Source: Verrucomicrobiota bacterium (GTDB taxonomy: Bacteria > Verrucomicrobiota > Verrucomicrobiia > Opitutales > Opitutaceae). From it: a stretch of 38,921 bases of DNA. The stretch spans positions 1 through 38,921 of the forward strand of contig JAUVVA010000024.1 of assembly GCA_030604905.1 (NCBI GenBank), written 5' to 3'. The notes beneath the pieces were generated by a model. The model was not told where the DNA came from, did no database searches, and saw only the letters and a program-made list of their open reading frames with translations. Made by a program: the position numbers and the translations under genes. Of the stretch, positions 1 through 8,910 are shown in pieces. Numbering within the stretch: position 1 is the stretch's first letter; each line of letters opens with the position of its first letter.

Positions 1-1
1 C

Positions 2-424
2 CAAAACTCCGACATCGGCTTCCAGATCGCGCCGATGATCGACGTGGTCTTCGTCATCCTCGTCTTCTTCATGTCGCTCGCCGCGCAGATCCGCATCGAG
101 CAGATCCTCCAGACCCGCCTCCCCGGCCTCGCCGTCGCCGGCACGCCCACCGAGTTTGTCGACGAACAGATCCTCCAGGTCTCGGAAGACGGTGAAGTCA
201 CGCTCAACGACGAGATCTACGACTCCGCCACCAGCCGCGAGCTTCCCCAGCTCACCCGCACCCTCGGCCAGCTGAAGGCCTCGGCCGACGCCGCCAACAG
301 CAAGTTCCTGGTCACCCTCATCAGCCACCCCGACTCCCCCTACTTCCGCACGGTCGACGTGCTCAACGCCCTCGCCGTCGCCGGGGTCACCAACGTCACC
401 TTCACCGCCGACACCCCGGAATAA
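2..424 (+). CDS. exbD: ExbD/TolR-family biopolymer transport protein, 5' end outside the window
   Basis: The reading frame is open from base 2, so the N-terminus lies before the window. The visible part begins with the membrane-proximal segment IAPMIDVVFVILVFFM, the ExbD/TolR transmembrane signature in which the Asp of PMIDV is the conserved proton-pathway residue. A periplasmic domain of about 110 residues follows and ends VTFTADTPE, as in the family. ExbD works with ExbB to couple proton motive force to TonB-type or other outer-membrane processes. The VWA gene starts 18 bp downstream, so the two probably share a transcript. The family call is firm; the exact system it energises cannot be told from this fragment. 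Confidence 0.9.
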   Translation, partial: QNSDIGFQIAPMIDVVFVILVFFMSLAAQIRIEQILQTRLPGLAVAGTPTEFVDEQILQVSEDGEVTLNDEIYDSATSRELPQLTRTLGQLKASADAANSKFLVTLISHPDSPYFRTVDVLNALAVAGVTNVTFTADTPE

Positions 425-442
425 CCCGCTCCGAGCCCCGCC

Positions 443-2086
443 ATGGCCCACGACCCCGCACCCCCTCCTCCTTCCGGCGACGAACAAGCCCCGGTCGTCG
501 AGACCCCGGCCACCTCGGCCGCCACCCCGCGGAAAAAGAAGCACATCTACCTGCGCCTCATTTCCAGCATGCCCCTCGCCGTCACGGTCCTCGTGCACGT
601 GCTCCTCGTGCTGGCGGCCGGCGCGGTCGTCATCCAACAAAACTTCATCGAGAAGAAGAAAACCTTCGAGGCCAGCGCCCCCACCGAAAACGTCTCTCAA
701 CGCCAGGTCGAGCATCGCCTCCAGGTGGCCCGCCGCGGCGGCGCCTCCGGCTCCTCCGGCTCCCCCATCGAGGTCAACCGCGTCTTCTCCACCGCCGAAA
801 ACGCGCTGCAACTACCCCCGCTTCCCGACCTCCCCTCGCTCTCCGGCCCGGGCGGCTTCGGCGGCTTCGGCGGCGTCGGCTCCGGCGTCGGCCTCGGCGC
901 CGGCACCGGCATGGCCACCTCCCTCGGCGGCGGCGTCGGCCTCGGCGGGCGCGGCTTCATGTCGATGAGCTTCCTCGGCATCACCGATCAGAACGTCCAG
1001 AATGTGGTCTTCGTCATCGATACCAGCCCGCGGATGATGGACCTGCGCAAGAGCGGCTTCCGCGCCTTCGAAATCATCCGCAACGAGATCGGCTCGCTCA
1101 TCGGCCGCCTGCCCCCGGCCGCCACCTTCAACGTCATCCTCTTCGGCAACTCCCACAACCCCTACGCCGACCTCAATCTCTTCCGCCCCGAGCTCGTGCC
1201 CGCCACCACCGAAAACAAAGAGGCCTTCTTCGCCTGGATGGCCCCGGTCAACACCGTGCACACCAACCTCGGCCCCCGCTCCGCCGGCTCGTTTAACGCC
1301 TACCGGCGCCCGCCCTTCCCCGAGAACCACGGTTTCGATACCACCATCACCAACATCAACCGCTTGGCCGCCGTCCTCAAGCCCGCGATCGCCATGCAGC
1401 CCGACACCGTCTTCCTCATCACCGGCGACGTCAGCCTCCGCGCCGGCTGGCGCGAGCCCCCAAGCGCCGATTTCCTGCGCCAGGAGCGCGCGAAATGGGA
1501 TCGACGCTCCGACGAGCGGCGCAAGGACCTCGCCGAATACGAGAAGGCCGTTCGCGAACTGGCCGCCCGCGGCATCACCCCCGAATCCATCGACCGCGCT
1601 CGCGGCGCCGCCTCTCGCAAAGCCCAGGCCGATCTCGCCGAGGCCAACCGCCGCCTCGTCGCCGCCGGGAAACAACCCGTCGTCAACATCAACAGCCTTT
1701 ACGACATCGAGCGCCGCGCCGATGAGCTCCGCCGCGCCGGGATCAACATCACCATCGACGGCCGCGGCTGGAAGGTGGACGACCAAGGCCGCCCCATCCG
1801 CCTGCCTAACCGGCCAAACATGGAATACACCCCGCCCACCCGCGAGGACATCACCTGGAACGACATCCACCTCCACATTAACCGGCTCCAGCGCGCCTTC
1901 ACCTCAAAGAAAGTCGCCATCACCACCATGCTCTTTGTCGGCCCCGAAGATTCCGAGAGCCGGGTCGAGGACTGGAGCGTCCCCCTGCGCGAGATCTCCC
2001 GCCGCAACGACGGCAAATTCCAGGTGCTCACCACCAAACGCCTCGAGGAAATCCTCGCCGCCCAAAACGCCGCGCGAAATCCCTGA
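443..2086 (+). CDS. Membrane-anchored von Willebrand factor A (VWA) domain protein
   Basis: 547 residues. A Pro-rich cytoplasmic N-terminus and a basic patch (PRKKK, about 30) precede one transmembrane helix at about 43-65, so the rest is predicted periplasmic. A Gly-rich linker spans about 135-172. The VWA core begins near 186 with VVFVIDTSPRMMD; the usual DxSxS metal site reads D193-T-S195-P-R197, so the last metal-binding Ser is replaced. A highly charged, probably helical insertion (about 350-420) interrupts the C-terminal half. It follows exbD closely, which fits a role in an ExbBD-energised envelope complex; TonB-like placement of the single helix is compatible with that, but no TonB C-terminal domain is seen. 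Start ATG 443 is the first in frame. Function unknown. Confidence 0.8.
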   Translation: MAHDPAPPPPSGDEQAPVVETPATSAATPRKKKHIYLRLISSMPLAVTVLVHVLLVLAAGAVVIQQNFIEKKKTFEASAPTENVSQRQVEHRLQVARRGGASGSSGSPIEVNRVFSTAENALQLPPLPDLPSLSGPGGFGGFGGVGSGVGLGAGTGMATSLGGGVGLGGRGFMSMSFLGITDQNVQNVVFVIDTSPRMMDLRKSGFRAFEIIRNEIGSLIGRLPPAATFNVILFGNSHNPYADLNLFRPELVPATTENKEAFFAWMAPVNTVHTNLGPRSAGSFNAYRRPPFPENHGFDTTITNINRLAAVLKPAIAMQPDTVFLITGDVSLRAGWREPPSADFLRQERAKWDRRSDERRKDLAEYEKAVRELAARGITPESIDRARGAASRKAQADLAEANRRLVAAGKQPVVNINSLYDIERRADELRRAGINITIDGRGWKVDDQGRPIRLPNRPNMEYTPPTREDITWNDIHLHINRLQRAFTSKKVAITTMLFVGPEDSESRVEDWSVPLREISRRNDGKFQVLTTKRLEEILAAQNAARNP

Positions 2087-2120
2087 TCCCCCGCCGGCCG
2101 GGAACCCCAAACCCCCTCGC

Positions 2121-2140
2121 TGTAACTTTAACGTTACACT
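2121..2140 (+). promoter_or_regulatory. Operator-like palindrome, site 1 of three
   Basis: TGTAAC-N6-GTTACA is a perfect 6-bp inverted repeat. Inside it sits ACTTTAACGTTACAC (2125-2139), which matches words at 18273 and 34024 at 12 of 15 positions. The core TTNAACGTTNCA resembles LacI/GalR operators, which have a central CG and TGNAAC half-sites. It ends 5 bp before the ATG of the heparinase-like gene at 2145, so a bound repressor would block initiation. No LacI gene is in the window; the assignment is inference. Confidence 0.55.
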
Positions 2141-2144
2141 CGCA

Positions 2145-4049
2145 ATGCCGCTTCCCTCCCTCTGGCTCTCTCCCTCGCGCCGCGCGGCCCTTGCCGCGCC
2201 ACCGCCCACCGAGCCTTGGCTTGCCCATTTGCACCGGACGATCCTGGCGCCCCCTCCCGCTTCCCAAACCGGCGCGCGCGATCCCGCGCACGACTCCCAC
2301 GACGGCGCGATCTCCCGCGCCCTTCAGGCCCTGCTCGGCGCCGACCCCGTCCTCGCGTCCCAAGCCCTCCAGGACTGGCGCTCCGGCCTCGCCCACCTCG
2401 ATCTCACCGAAGACCTCGGCAAAGCCCACCTCGCCCTCGCCTCGGCCGTCCTCTTCGACCTGCTCGCCCCGCAGTGGTCCCCCGCGGAGCTCGCCACCTG
2501 GCGCGCCGACTCCCGCCGGCTCGCCGACGCCTTCTTCCGCCTCAGCCCCGGCAACCCCCATCACATCACCAACAACTGGTGGGCCGTCACCCACTCCGCC
2601 CTCTACTGCCTCGTCGCCGCGCTCCGCGACGCCGGCGACGACGAGGCCCCCCTCCCGCACGCCCGCCGCTCCCTCGCCGAGATCGAGGAGTGGTCGTGGG
2701 CCCGCCTCGACGCGTTCCTCGGCCACTTTGGCGACGCCGGCGCCTACCACGAAGGCCTAGGCTACCAAGGCTACACCTGCGCCTACCTCCTCCCCGCCGC
2801 CATCCTCCGCGAACGGCGCTCCGGCCCCGCGCTCGCCTCCCGCTTCCCCGGCCTCGCCTCGATGGCCGAGCTCCTCCTCCTCTCCGCCCTCGAAGGTCCC
2901 GCCTACGATGACAGCACCGGCCGCCGCTCCGGCTGGGGCCGGCAATTGAGCTGGAACGACGCCGGCCTCGACTGGCCCGACAACGCCGTCGCCCTCCTCG
3001 CCCTCCACTGGGCCCCGCCCGCCAAAGCCCCCGCCCTCCTCGCCCGCTGGGACCGCCTCTCCGGCCACCTCCGCCCGGACGGCCTCGCGCCCGCCCGCTT
3101 CGGCGCCCTCTTCTTCACCGCCGCCCTCCATCCCGGCTCGGGCCGGGACGCCCCTCGCCCGCCCGAGCCCGACTCGCGCCTTTCGCTCTCGCTCTGCGAC
3201 CGGCGACAAGGCCTCTGGCTCTCGCGCGATCGCTGCGCCGGCCCCGCCGACGCCCTCCTCGGCGCCTACGCCCGCTGCCACCAACCCGGCGGCCATGCGC
3301 AAGACGACGCCGGCTCCTTCCGCCTCTCCGCCCTCGGCTGGGATTGGGTGCTCGGCGGCGGCCAGGCCCGCCCCGAGGCGATCTGGCAAAGCGTCGTCGT
3401 CTCCTCCGACGCCCCCGCCAAAGCACAATGCGGCGCCGTTCTCCACGTCTCCGACCGCGTATTCGGCATGGAACTACGAAAGGTCCACGCCGCCTACGGC
3501 GAACGCTACCTGGCGCTCCACCCCTCCACCTCCGAAGGGGCGCCCCTCGCCGCCGCCGTGCTCGACTTGATCGACGACCACCGCTCCGACCGCGACTGGA
3601 GCTGGCGCCTGACCACCAGTCCCGAACACGCCTTCTCCCCCGCCCCCGACGGCCTCGGCTTCACCCTCGCCGCGCCCGACGGCGCCTCCCTCGAGGCCCG
3701 TTTCCTCGCCGAGCCGCCGCTCTCCCTAGCCCTCGAACACACGCCCGGCTCCGCCCGCACCTTCGCCAACGGCACCCGCAAAACCTACGGCTCGCGCCCC
3801 TGCATCGTCGCCACCTTCGCCCGCCGCCCCGCCCTCGCGATCTACGTCGTCCTCACCCTCCGCCCCGCCGGCGCCGCGATCCCCTCCCCCGTCCTCCTCC
3901 CCGACGCCGGCCTTTCCCTCGCATGGGGCGAACCCGCCGCGTCCGTCACGTCACGCTGGCTGCGGCCCTTCGCCCCCGCCCTCCCCGCCGACATCCCGCC
4001 CCGGCGCCTCCGCAGCCAGTCCGCGCACCCAGCCCCCCTTTCCTCGTGA
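2145..4049 (+). CDS. Heparinase II/III-like (alpha/alpha) toroid protein, putative polysaccharide lyase without signal peptide
   Basis: 634 residues. The N-terminal half is helical and carries the toroid motifs NNWWAVTHSALY (about 143-154) and GAYHEGLGYQGY (199-210), the YxEGxxY region that supplies catalytic or substrate-binding residues in heparinase-type lyases. The C-terminal half is a beta-sandwich with GGHAQDDAGSF (382-392), matching the HxHxDxxSF region of the family, followed by WVLGGG. The N-terminus shows no clear signal peptide, so it may act in the cytoplasm on imported uronate-containing oligosaccharides. Start ATG 2145 follows the operator-like palindrome by 5 bp; no Shine-Dalgarno sequence is visible. 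Its TGA overlaps the GTG of the next gene, pointing to translational coupling with the ABC importer. Exact PL family and substrate are not determined. Confidence 0.75.
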   Translation: MPLPSLWLSPSRRAALAAPPPTEPWLAHLHRTILAPPPASQTGARDPAHDSHDGAISRALQALLGADPVLASQALQDWRSGLAHLDLTEDLGKAHLALASAVLFDLLAPQWSPAELATWRADSRRLADAFFRLSPGNPHHITNNWWAVTHSALYCLVAALRDAGDDEAPLPHARRSLAEIEEWSWARLDAFLGHFGDAGAYHEGLGYQGYTCAYLLPAAILRERRSGPALASRFPGLASMAELLLLSALEGPAYDDSTGRRSGWGRQLSWNDAGLDWPDNAVALLALHWAPPAKAPALLARWDRLSGHLRPDGLAPARFGALFFTAALHPGSGRDAPRPPEPDSRLSLSLCDRRQGLWLSRDRCAGPADALLGAYARCHQPGGHAQDDAGSFRLSALGWDWVLGGGQARPEAIWQSVVVSSDAPAKAQCGAVLHVSDRVFGMELRKVHAAYGERYLALHPSTSEGAPLAAAVLDLIDDHRSDRDWSWRLTTSPEHAFSPAPDGLGFTLAAPDGASLEARFLAEPPLSLALEHTPGSARTFANGTRKTYGSRPCIVATFARRPALAIYVVLTLRPAGAAIPSPVLLPDAGLSLAWGEPAASVTSRWLRPFAPALPADIPPRRLRSQSAHPAPLSS

Positions 4050-6844
4050 GCCCCCTCCGCCACCTCCTCCTGACGCGCCTCCGGCGCGCCCCAGTCGTCA
4101 TTCGGCATTCGGCATTCGTCATTCTCACCATCGCCGCCCTCTGCGCGGCCCTGCCCGTCCGCGCCGCGCCCGACTCCGAACCCGCCCCCGCCCCCGCTCC
4201 CTCCGCCCCCGCGGTGGTGCGAGTCACCGGCTACACCCCCTGGGCCTGGAGCCCGCCCACGCGGGCCCGCCGCGCCGCCCTCCAACACTTCATGCGCGAG
4301 ATGCGCGATCCCGCCACGGGCCGCCCCTGGGGCGAGCTCATCCGCATCGAGGCCGACAATCCGCTCAGTTTCCCGGGCTTCAGCCTGAAGATCCTCAACT
4401 TCGCCGCCGGCACCGGCGAGGAGGTCATCGCCACCAGCACCGGCATCACCCAGTTCTATCAATACCGCGACCAGCGCTTCCTTCTCCCGCTCAACCCCTT
4501 CATCTGGGAAATTCGCCACGATCCCGCCACCGGTCGTCCCCTGCGTCGCCCCGACGGCGAGTGGGACTACCTTCCCGGCCCCGACGAAGGCCGCACCCTG
4601 CGCTGGCCCGATTGGGCCGGCCTCTCGCCCGCCTACCGCGAGATGGTCACCTGGAAAGGAGATGTTTTCGGCCTGCCCATCAGCTCCTCCGCGCAAGGCC
4701 TGCTCTATCGCCGCGACGCCTTCACCGCCGCCGGCCTCGATCCCGACCGGCCGCCCGCCACCTGGGATGACGTTTTCGAGGCCAGTCTCCGCATCGCCGC
4801 CCTCTCCACCCCCGGCGGCGCCGTCTACGGCATCCAGCTCAACAACGCCGTCGTCGAGAGCCACCTCCTCGGCCAGGGCGGCCACCTCGCCCGCCTCCAA
4901 CCCGCCGCCGACGGCCGCCCCGAGCGCTGGCTCTCCGACGTCGCCTCCCCGGAGATGTTTGAAACCCTCGCTTTCGTCCGCCGGCTCACCCTCACCCGCT
5001 GGATCACCGACGAGGCCGGCCAACCCTTCGTCGTCGCCCGCCCCGACGACCACGCCCTCTCCCTGGAGCATCCGACGCTCGGGCTCGGCCGCTGGGAAGG
5101 CGCGCCCTACTCCAGCTCCGCCCGGCTCGTTTTTCCCGGCCGCACTTACCTCAACGGCGAGATCCGCACCGGCGTGGCCTTCAACCAGCTCGGCGGCGTG
5201 GCCATGGAGGGGAACGTGCAGTGGTATAATCTCTTCCTCGAACGCAGAGCCCGCATCGGCATGTCGCTCAACACCCCCGAGCGCTACGGCGATTTCATCG
5301 CCGCCTTCGATCCCGCGCTGCTCGATTTCTCCCCGGCCCCCGCCGGCCCCGCCGGTCGGGCCGTCTTCGCCCAAGGCGACATCGCCGGCCTCAACTACCG
5401 CCTCGCCAACGAGCCCGGGACCGCGCGCCTGGCCTGGGCCGTCCTCGGCTTCCTCGCCAGCGACGCTTACAAGGCCCAGGTCGTCCACAGCTTCACCCGC
5501 GAAAGCGAGGGCATCGCCGAGACGCTCAACCCCCGCCTCCTTCGCGCCACCGGCTACGAGACCATCGCCGCGAGAGTCTCCCCGTCCCTCCAAGCCTATT
5601 GGGAAAGCCTCGACGAGGCCGTGCGCCCGGTCGTGCCCGCCAAAAACTTCCAGGCCATCACGCAGCAATACCTCGGCCCCATCCTCCGCGAGGCCTCGCT
5701 CAACCCCTCCTTCGACTACCGCTCCGCCCTCGTCGCCGCGCAGCAGCAGATCCAGGCCCGCCTCGACTTCGCCGCCGGCGACTACTCCCGCGTGGAGAAC
5801 CGCGGCCTGATCATCGCCGCCATGATTTTCGTCATCGCCGGGGTCATCGTCGCCACCTGCTACGCGATCCGCGCCATGTTGCAAAAGGCCGCCGAGTCCC
5901 AGTCGGTCAACACCCTCGGCCCCAACCCCCGCTACCAGATCATGGCCTGGGCCCTCCTCGCCCCCGCCCTGCTCCTCATCTCCGTCTTCTCCTATTACCC
6001 CATCTTCAAGGCCCTCCCCATCGCCTTCCAGGACTACAGCGTCACCGGCCAGACCACCTGGGTCGGCGCCGCGAACTTCGTCGAGATCTTCAGCAACCCC
6101 GCCGCGTGGAAGGCTCTCCTCAAGACCGCCTACTACATGGCGCTCAGCATCGGCCTCGGCTTCCTCGCCCCCGTCGTGCTCGCGATCCTCATGAACGAGA
6201 TCCGCGCCTTCCGCTACTTCCTGCGCACCGTCTACTACCTGCCGGCCGTCATCGCCGGCATCGTCATGCTGCTCCTCTGGCAGCGCTTCTTCGACGCCAC
6301 ACCCGACGGCCTCGTCAACCGCCTCTGGTTCTTCGTCGCCGATTGCTGGAACGCCCTCGTCCCCGCCGCCTGGGAGGTCGCCCGTCAGCCCGTCGACTGG
6401 CTTCGCCATCCCGTCTGGGGCATCCCCGCCGTCGTCTTTGTCGGCATCTGGGGCGGCATGGGCCCCGGCATGCTCATCTACCTCGCCGCGCTCAAGAGCA
6501 TCCCGGAGGACCTCTACGAGGCCGCCGAGATCGACGGCGCCGGCTGGGGCGCGCGCTTCCTCCACATCACCCTCGCCTACCTCCGCCCCCTGCTCGTCAT
6601 CAACCTCATCGGCGCGGTCATCGGCGCCTTCCAGGCCTCGGGCAACATCCTCGCCCTCGCCGGCAATTTCCCCGCCACCTACACCTTCGCCGTCCACCTC
6701 TGGTTCGAGACCTTCGGCCTCGGCAACTTCGGCGTCGGCACCGCCCTCTCCTGGGTCATGGCCGCCATCCTCATGGGCTTCACCCTCTGGCAGCTCCGCA
6801 TCCTCCGCCAGGTCGAGTTCCGCCGCTCCCAGGCCGACGACTGA
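4046..6844 (+). CDS. Sugar ABC importer: solute-binding protein fused to a MalF-type permease
   Basis: 932 residues from GTG 4046, which overlaps the upstream TGA as GTGA. A signal peptide (about 1-40, ending PVRA-AP) leads an extracellular solute-binding domain (about 45-575) with family 1 features: FGLPISSSAQGLLYRRDAF and AGLDPDRPPATWDD. A transmembrane helix at about 586-607 (GLIIAAMIFVIAGVIV) is followed by a short basic segment and a full MetI-type permease (about 628-930) with the EAA loop EDLYEAAEIDGAGWGARF (about 821-838) that contacts the ATPase. The topology is consistent: binding domain outside, permease N-terminus inside. These modules are normally separate polypeptides. The second permease follows after a 7-bp repeat array. 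No ATPase gene is nearby; a shared MsmK-like subunit elsewhere is likely. Confidence 0.88.
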   Translation: MSPLRHLLLTRLRRAPVVIRHSAFVILTIAALCAALPVRAAPDSEPAPAPAPSAPAVVRVTGYTPWAWSPPTRARRAALQHFMREMRDPATGRPWGELIRIEADNPLSFPGFSLKILNFAAGTGEEVIATSTGITQFYQYRDQRFLLPLNPFIWEIRHDPATGRPLRRPDGEWDYLPGPDEGRTLRWPDWAGLSPAYREMVTWKGDVFGLPISSSAQGLLYRRDAFTAAGLDPDRPPATWDDVFEASLRIAALSTPGGAVYGIQLNNAVVESHLLGQGGHLARLQPAADGRPERWLSDVASPEMFETLAFVRRLTLTRWITDEAGQPFVVARPDDHALSLEHPTLGLGRWEGAPYSSSARLVFPGRTYLNGEIRTGVAFNQLGGVAMEGNVQWYNLFLERRARIGMSLNTPERYGDFIAAFDPALLDFSPAPAGPAGRAVFAQGDIAGLNYRLANEPGTARLAWAVLGFLASDAYKAQVVHSFTRESEGIAETLNPRLLRATGYETIAARVSPSLQAYWESLDEAVRPVVPAKNFQAITQQYLGPILREASLNPSFDYRSALVAAQQQIQARLDFAAGDYSRVENRGLIIAAMIFVIAGVIVATCYAIRAMLQKAAESQSVNTLGPNPRYQIMAWALLAPALLLISVFSYYPIFKALPIAFQDYSVTGQTTWVGAANFVEIFSNPAAWKALLKTAYYMALSIGLGFLAPVVLAILMNEIRAFRYFLRTVYYLPAVIAGIVMLLLWQRFFDATPDGLVNRLWFFVADCWNALVPAAWEVARQPVDWLRHPVWGIPAVVFVGIWGGMGPGMLIYLAALKSIPEDLYEAAEIDGAGWGARFLHITLAYLRPLLVINLIGAVIGAFQASGNILALAGNFPATYTFAVHLWFETFGLGNFGVGTALSWVMAAILMGFTLWQLRILRQVEFRRSQADD
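4097..4124 (+). repeat. 7-bp tandem repeat (NTCATTC type) inside a signal-peptide coding segment
   Basis: Four consecutive units of the form G[TG]CATTC. In the reading frame of the solute-binding/permease fusion they encode VVIRHSAFVI, part of the hydrophobic core of its signal peptide. Same family as the TTGGTCA arrays at 19927, 21914, 23964, 29828 and 37063. Confidence 0.75.
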
Positions 6845-6847
6845 TTC

Positions 6848-6895
6848 TAGACCTCAGCTACTAGCCTCTAGCCACTAGTCCCTAGCCTCTAGCCC
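6848..6895 (+). repeat. 7-bp tandem repeat array, TAGNNNC type, in the gap between the two ABC genes
   Basis: About seven consecutive heptamers (TAGCCTC, TAGCCAC, TAGTCCC and variants) fill the whole gap and end exactly at the ATG of the next gene at 6896. Every junction C-TAG is the self-complementary tetramer CTAG, so the array places TAG stops in all frames of both strands. The same array type lies at 11791 and 12433. Confidence 0.85.
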
Positions 6896-8857
6896 ATGGC
6901 CATCATTTCCAACATCGACCGCCTCAACCCCAAGGGGCGCCTCGCCATGCTCGCCATCTACGCCGTCCTCTTCACCGGCGCGATCAGCATGCTCTACCCC
7001 TTCCTGCTCATGCTCCGCATGACCACGGCCGACCCCATCGACCGCGCCTCCATCTCCATCCTGCCCAGCTACCTCTGGGAGGAGAACCTCTACGCCCGGA
7101 AGTATTTGCTCGGCCAATACCGCCTCAGCCCCGGCCGCGTGCTCGCCTCCGTCTACGGCGCGCGCGATTGGACCAACCTCACCCAGGTCGAGGACTTCCA
7201 CGACCGCTACCTCGCCCCCTTCGCCGCGCTCCCCCCCGGGGCCCTCGAGACCAGGGTCGCCGACTACGAGGACTTCAAGGCGCAGGCCGACCTTCGCTAC
7301 CTCCACCCCCTCGCCGCCCACCTGCCGGGCCGCAGCTTCGAGGATTTCTTCATCGTCAACTGGCTCGCCCGCCGCGACGGCGTCTCCCCCAAGGTCCACC
7401 AGTTCTTCGAGCCCATCCGGCCCGACTTCGCCCGCCGCGACTGGGCCCCGCCCTTCGACGAGTCTTGGGACAACTGGCAGGCCTGGCTCTCCCAGCTCCC
7501 GCCCCGCCAACGCCTCGCCCTCGGAGCCGCTCCGCTCTGGCAGGCCTACCTCGCCGACAAATACCGCGACAACCTCGACGCTCTCCGCGCCGCCCACGGC
7601 ATCGCGTATCCAAGTTTCACCGACGGCCCCTGGTTCGACGCGACGCCCCCGGACGGCGCGACCGTCCCGCCCGCGGATCCCGCTTCACCCCGGGGCCCCG
7701 GCGCCCCTCCCGTGGGCCCGCTCACCGCCCCCGCGTCCTCCGCCCTCCTCGCCGACCGCGACGAGTTCATCAAGACCCGCTATCCCCTCTTCTGGCAATC
7801 CCTCCCGCCCTCCTCCGTCGAACGCCACTCCACCGCCTGGCGCGCCTACCTCGCCGAGTCCGCCGCCGTGCCCGACGCCGCCGAATGGACCCGCCGCACC
7901 GGCCTCTCCCCCGAGGCCGGCTACCACCACATCCCCTCACGCATGCCGCCCGAGGCGGCCGCCGCCCGCTGGTGGTGCGCCTTCGTCGGCGCCCAGGTCC
8001 CCGCCGCCGACCGCCAACTGCTCGTGCCCGAGATCGAGTTCGCCGACTTCCTCCGCGCACGCCACGGCTCCCTCGACGCCCTCAACGCCGCCTGGGGCTC
8101 CGCCCTCCCCTCCTGGGAGCTCCTCCGCTTCCCCCAGCCCGAGGCCGACCACCTCGTCCTCCGCGACCACTCCGTCGGTATCCGCTGGAACCTTACCACC
8201 GCCAACTTCCGCACCGTGCTCAAATCGCTCGTCCTCGAGGGGCGCGCCTTCACCAACACCGGCATCATCCTCTTCCTCTCCATTCTCACCTCCCTGACCA
8301 TCAACCCCGTCGCCGCCTACGCCCTCTCCCGCTTCCGCATCCGCGGCACCCACAAGATCCTCATCTTCCTCCTCGCCACCCTGGCCCTCCCCGGCGAGGT
8401 CGCGATGGTCCCGGGCTTCCTCCTCGTCCGCGACCTCCAGCTCATCGACACCTACTGGGCCCTCGTCCTGCCCACCGCGGCCAACGCCTTCAGCATTTTC
8501 CTCCTCAAGGGCTTCTTCGACTCCCTTCCGCAGGAGCTCTACGAGGCCGCCCTCATCGACGGCGCCGGGGAGTTCACGCTCTTCACCCGCATCACCATCC
8601 CCCTCTCGATGCCCATCCTCGCCGTCACCCTCCTCGGCACCGTCACCTACGCCTACAACGTCTTCATGCCCGCCGTCATGTATCTGGGCGACACCAACAA
8701 GTGGCCCATCGCCACCGCCATCTACCGCATCAGCCAGATCTCCTCCCCCGGCGTCAGCATGGCCGCCCTGGTCGTCTCCTCCATCTTCCCCCTCCTCGTC
8801 TTCGTCTTCTGCCAAAGGATCATCATGCGCGGCATCATCCTTCCCAGCATGAAGTGA
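6896..8857 (+). CDS. Sugar ABC importer: MalG-type permease with a very large periplasmic insertion
   Basis: 653 residues against about 280-300 for a usual MalG-type permease. The first transmembrane helix is at about 18-40 (AIYAVLFTGAISMLYPFLLML). About 385 extra residues (about 45-430) then precede the remaining five helices (from about 455). The permease domain is otherwise standard, with the EAA loop QELYEAALIDGAGEFTLF (about 546-563) and ending RGIILPSMK. The insertion should lie in the periplasm. It holds repeated helical motifs: WQAYLADKYRDNLDALRAAHG near 7537-7600, and FADFLRARHGSLDALNAAWG near 8038-8097, so it may be an accessory sugar-binding or docking domain. It pairs with the binding-protein/permease fusion upstream. 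Start ATG 6896 directly follows the repeat array. Confidence 0.88.
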   Translation: MAIISNIDRLNPKGRLAMLAIYAVLFTGAISMLYPFLLMLRMTTADPIDRASISILPSYLWEENLYARKYLLGQYRLSPGRVLASVYGARDWTNLTQVEDFHDRYLAPFAALPPGALETRVADYEDFKAQADLRYLHPLAAHLPGRSFEDFFIVNWLARRDGVSPKVHQFFEPIRPDFARRDWAPPFDESWDNWQAWLSQLPPRQRLALGAAPLWQAYLADKYRDNLDALRAAHGIAYPSFTDGPWFDATPPDGATVPPADPASPRGPGAPPVGPLTAPASSALLADRDEFIKTRYPLFWQSLPPSSVERHSTAWRAYLAESAAVPDAAEWTRRTGLSPEAGYHHIPSRMPPEAAAARWWCAFVGAQVPAADRQLLVPEIEFADFLRARHGSLDALNAAWGSALPSWELLRFPQPEADHLVLRDHSVGIRWNLTTANFRTVLKSLVLEGRAFTNTGIILFLSILTSLTINPVAAYALSRFRIRGTHKILIFLLATLALPGEVAMVPGFLLVRDLQLIDTYWALVLPTAANAFSIFLLKGFFDSLPQELYEAALIDGAGEFTLFTRITIPLSMPILAVTLLGTVTYAYNVFMPAVMYLGDTNKWPIATAIYRISQISSPGVSMAALVVSSIFPLLVFVFCQRIIMRGIILPSMK

Positions 8858-8910
8858 GCACCCGACTTCCGGGCGCGCCCCTCGCCCACCCCCGCCGCCG
8901 GCCCGCCTCC

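Noticed and set aside
3842-6697. A 951-codon open frame on the minus strand opposite the ABC fusion gene
   Set aside because: Its translation is low-complexity Gly/Ala/Glu/Val sequence typical of the antisense of very GC-rich genes, with no domain; the plus strand has clear motifs. The same holds for the long minus frames at 1876-812, 10551-8722, 22093-19952, 26646-23989 and 32648-30084.
6848-6895. Repeat arrays considered as a CRISPR
   Set aside because: Units are 7 bp, adjacent and degenerate, with no spacers and no cas genes nearby. The REP hairpins at 37885-38770 also lack regular spacer length.
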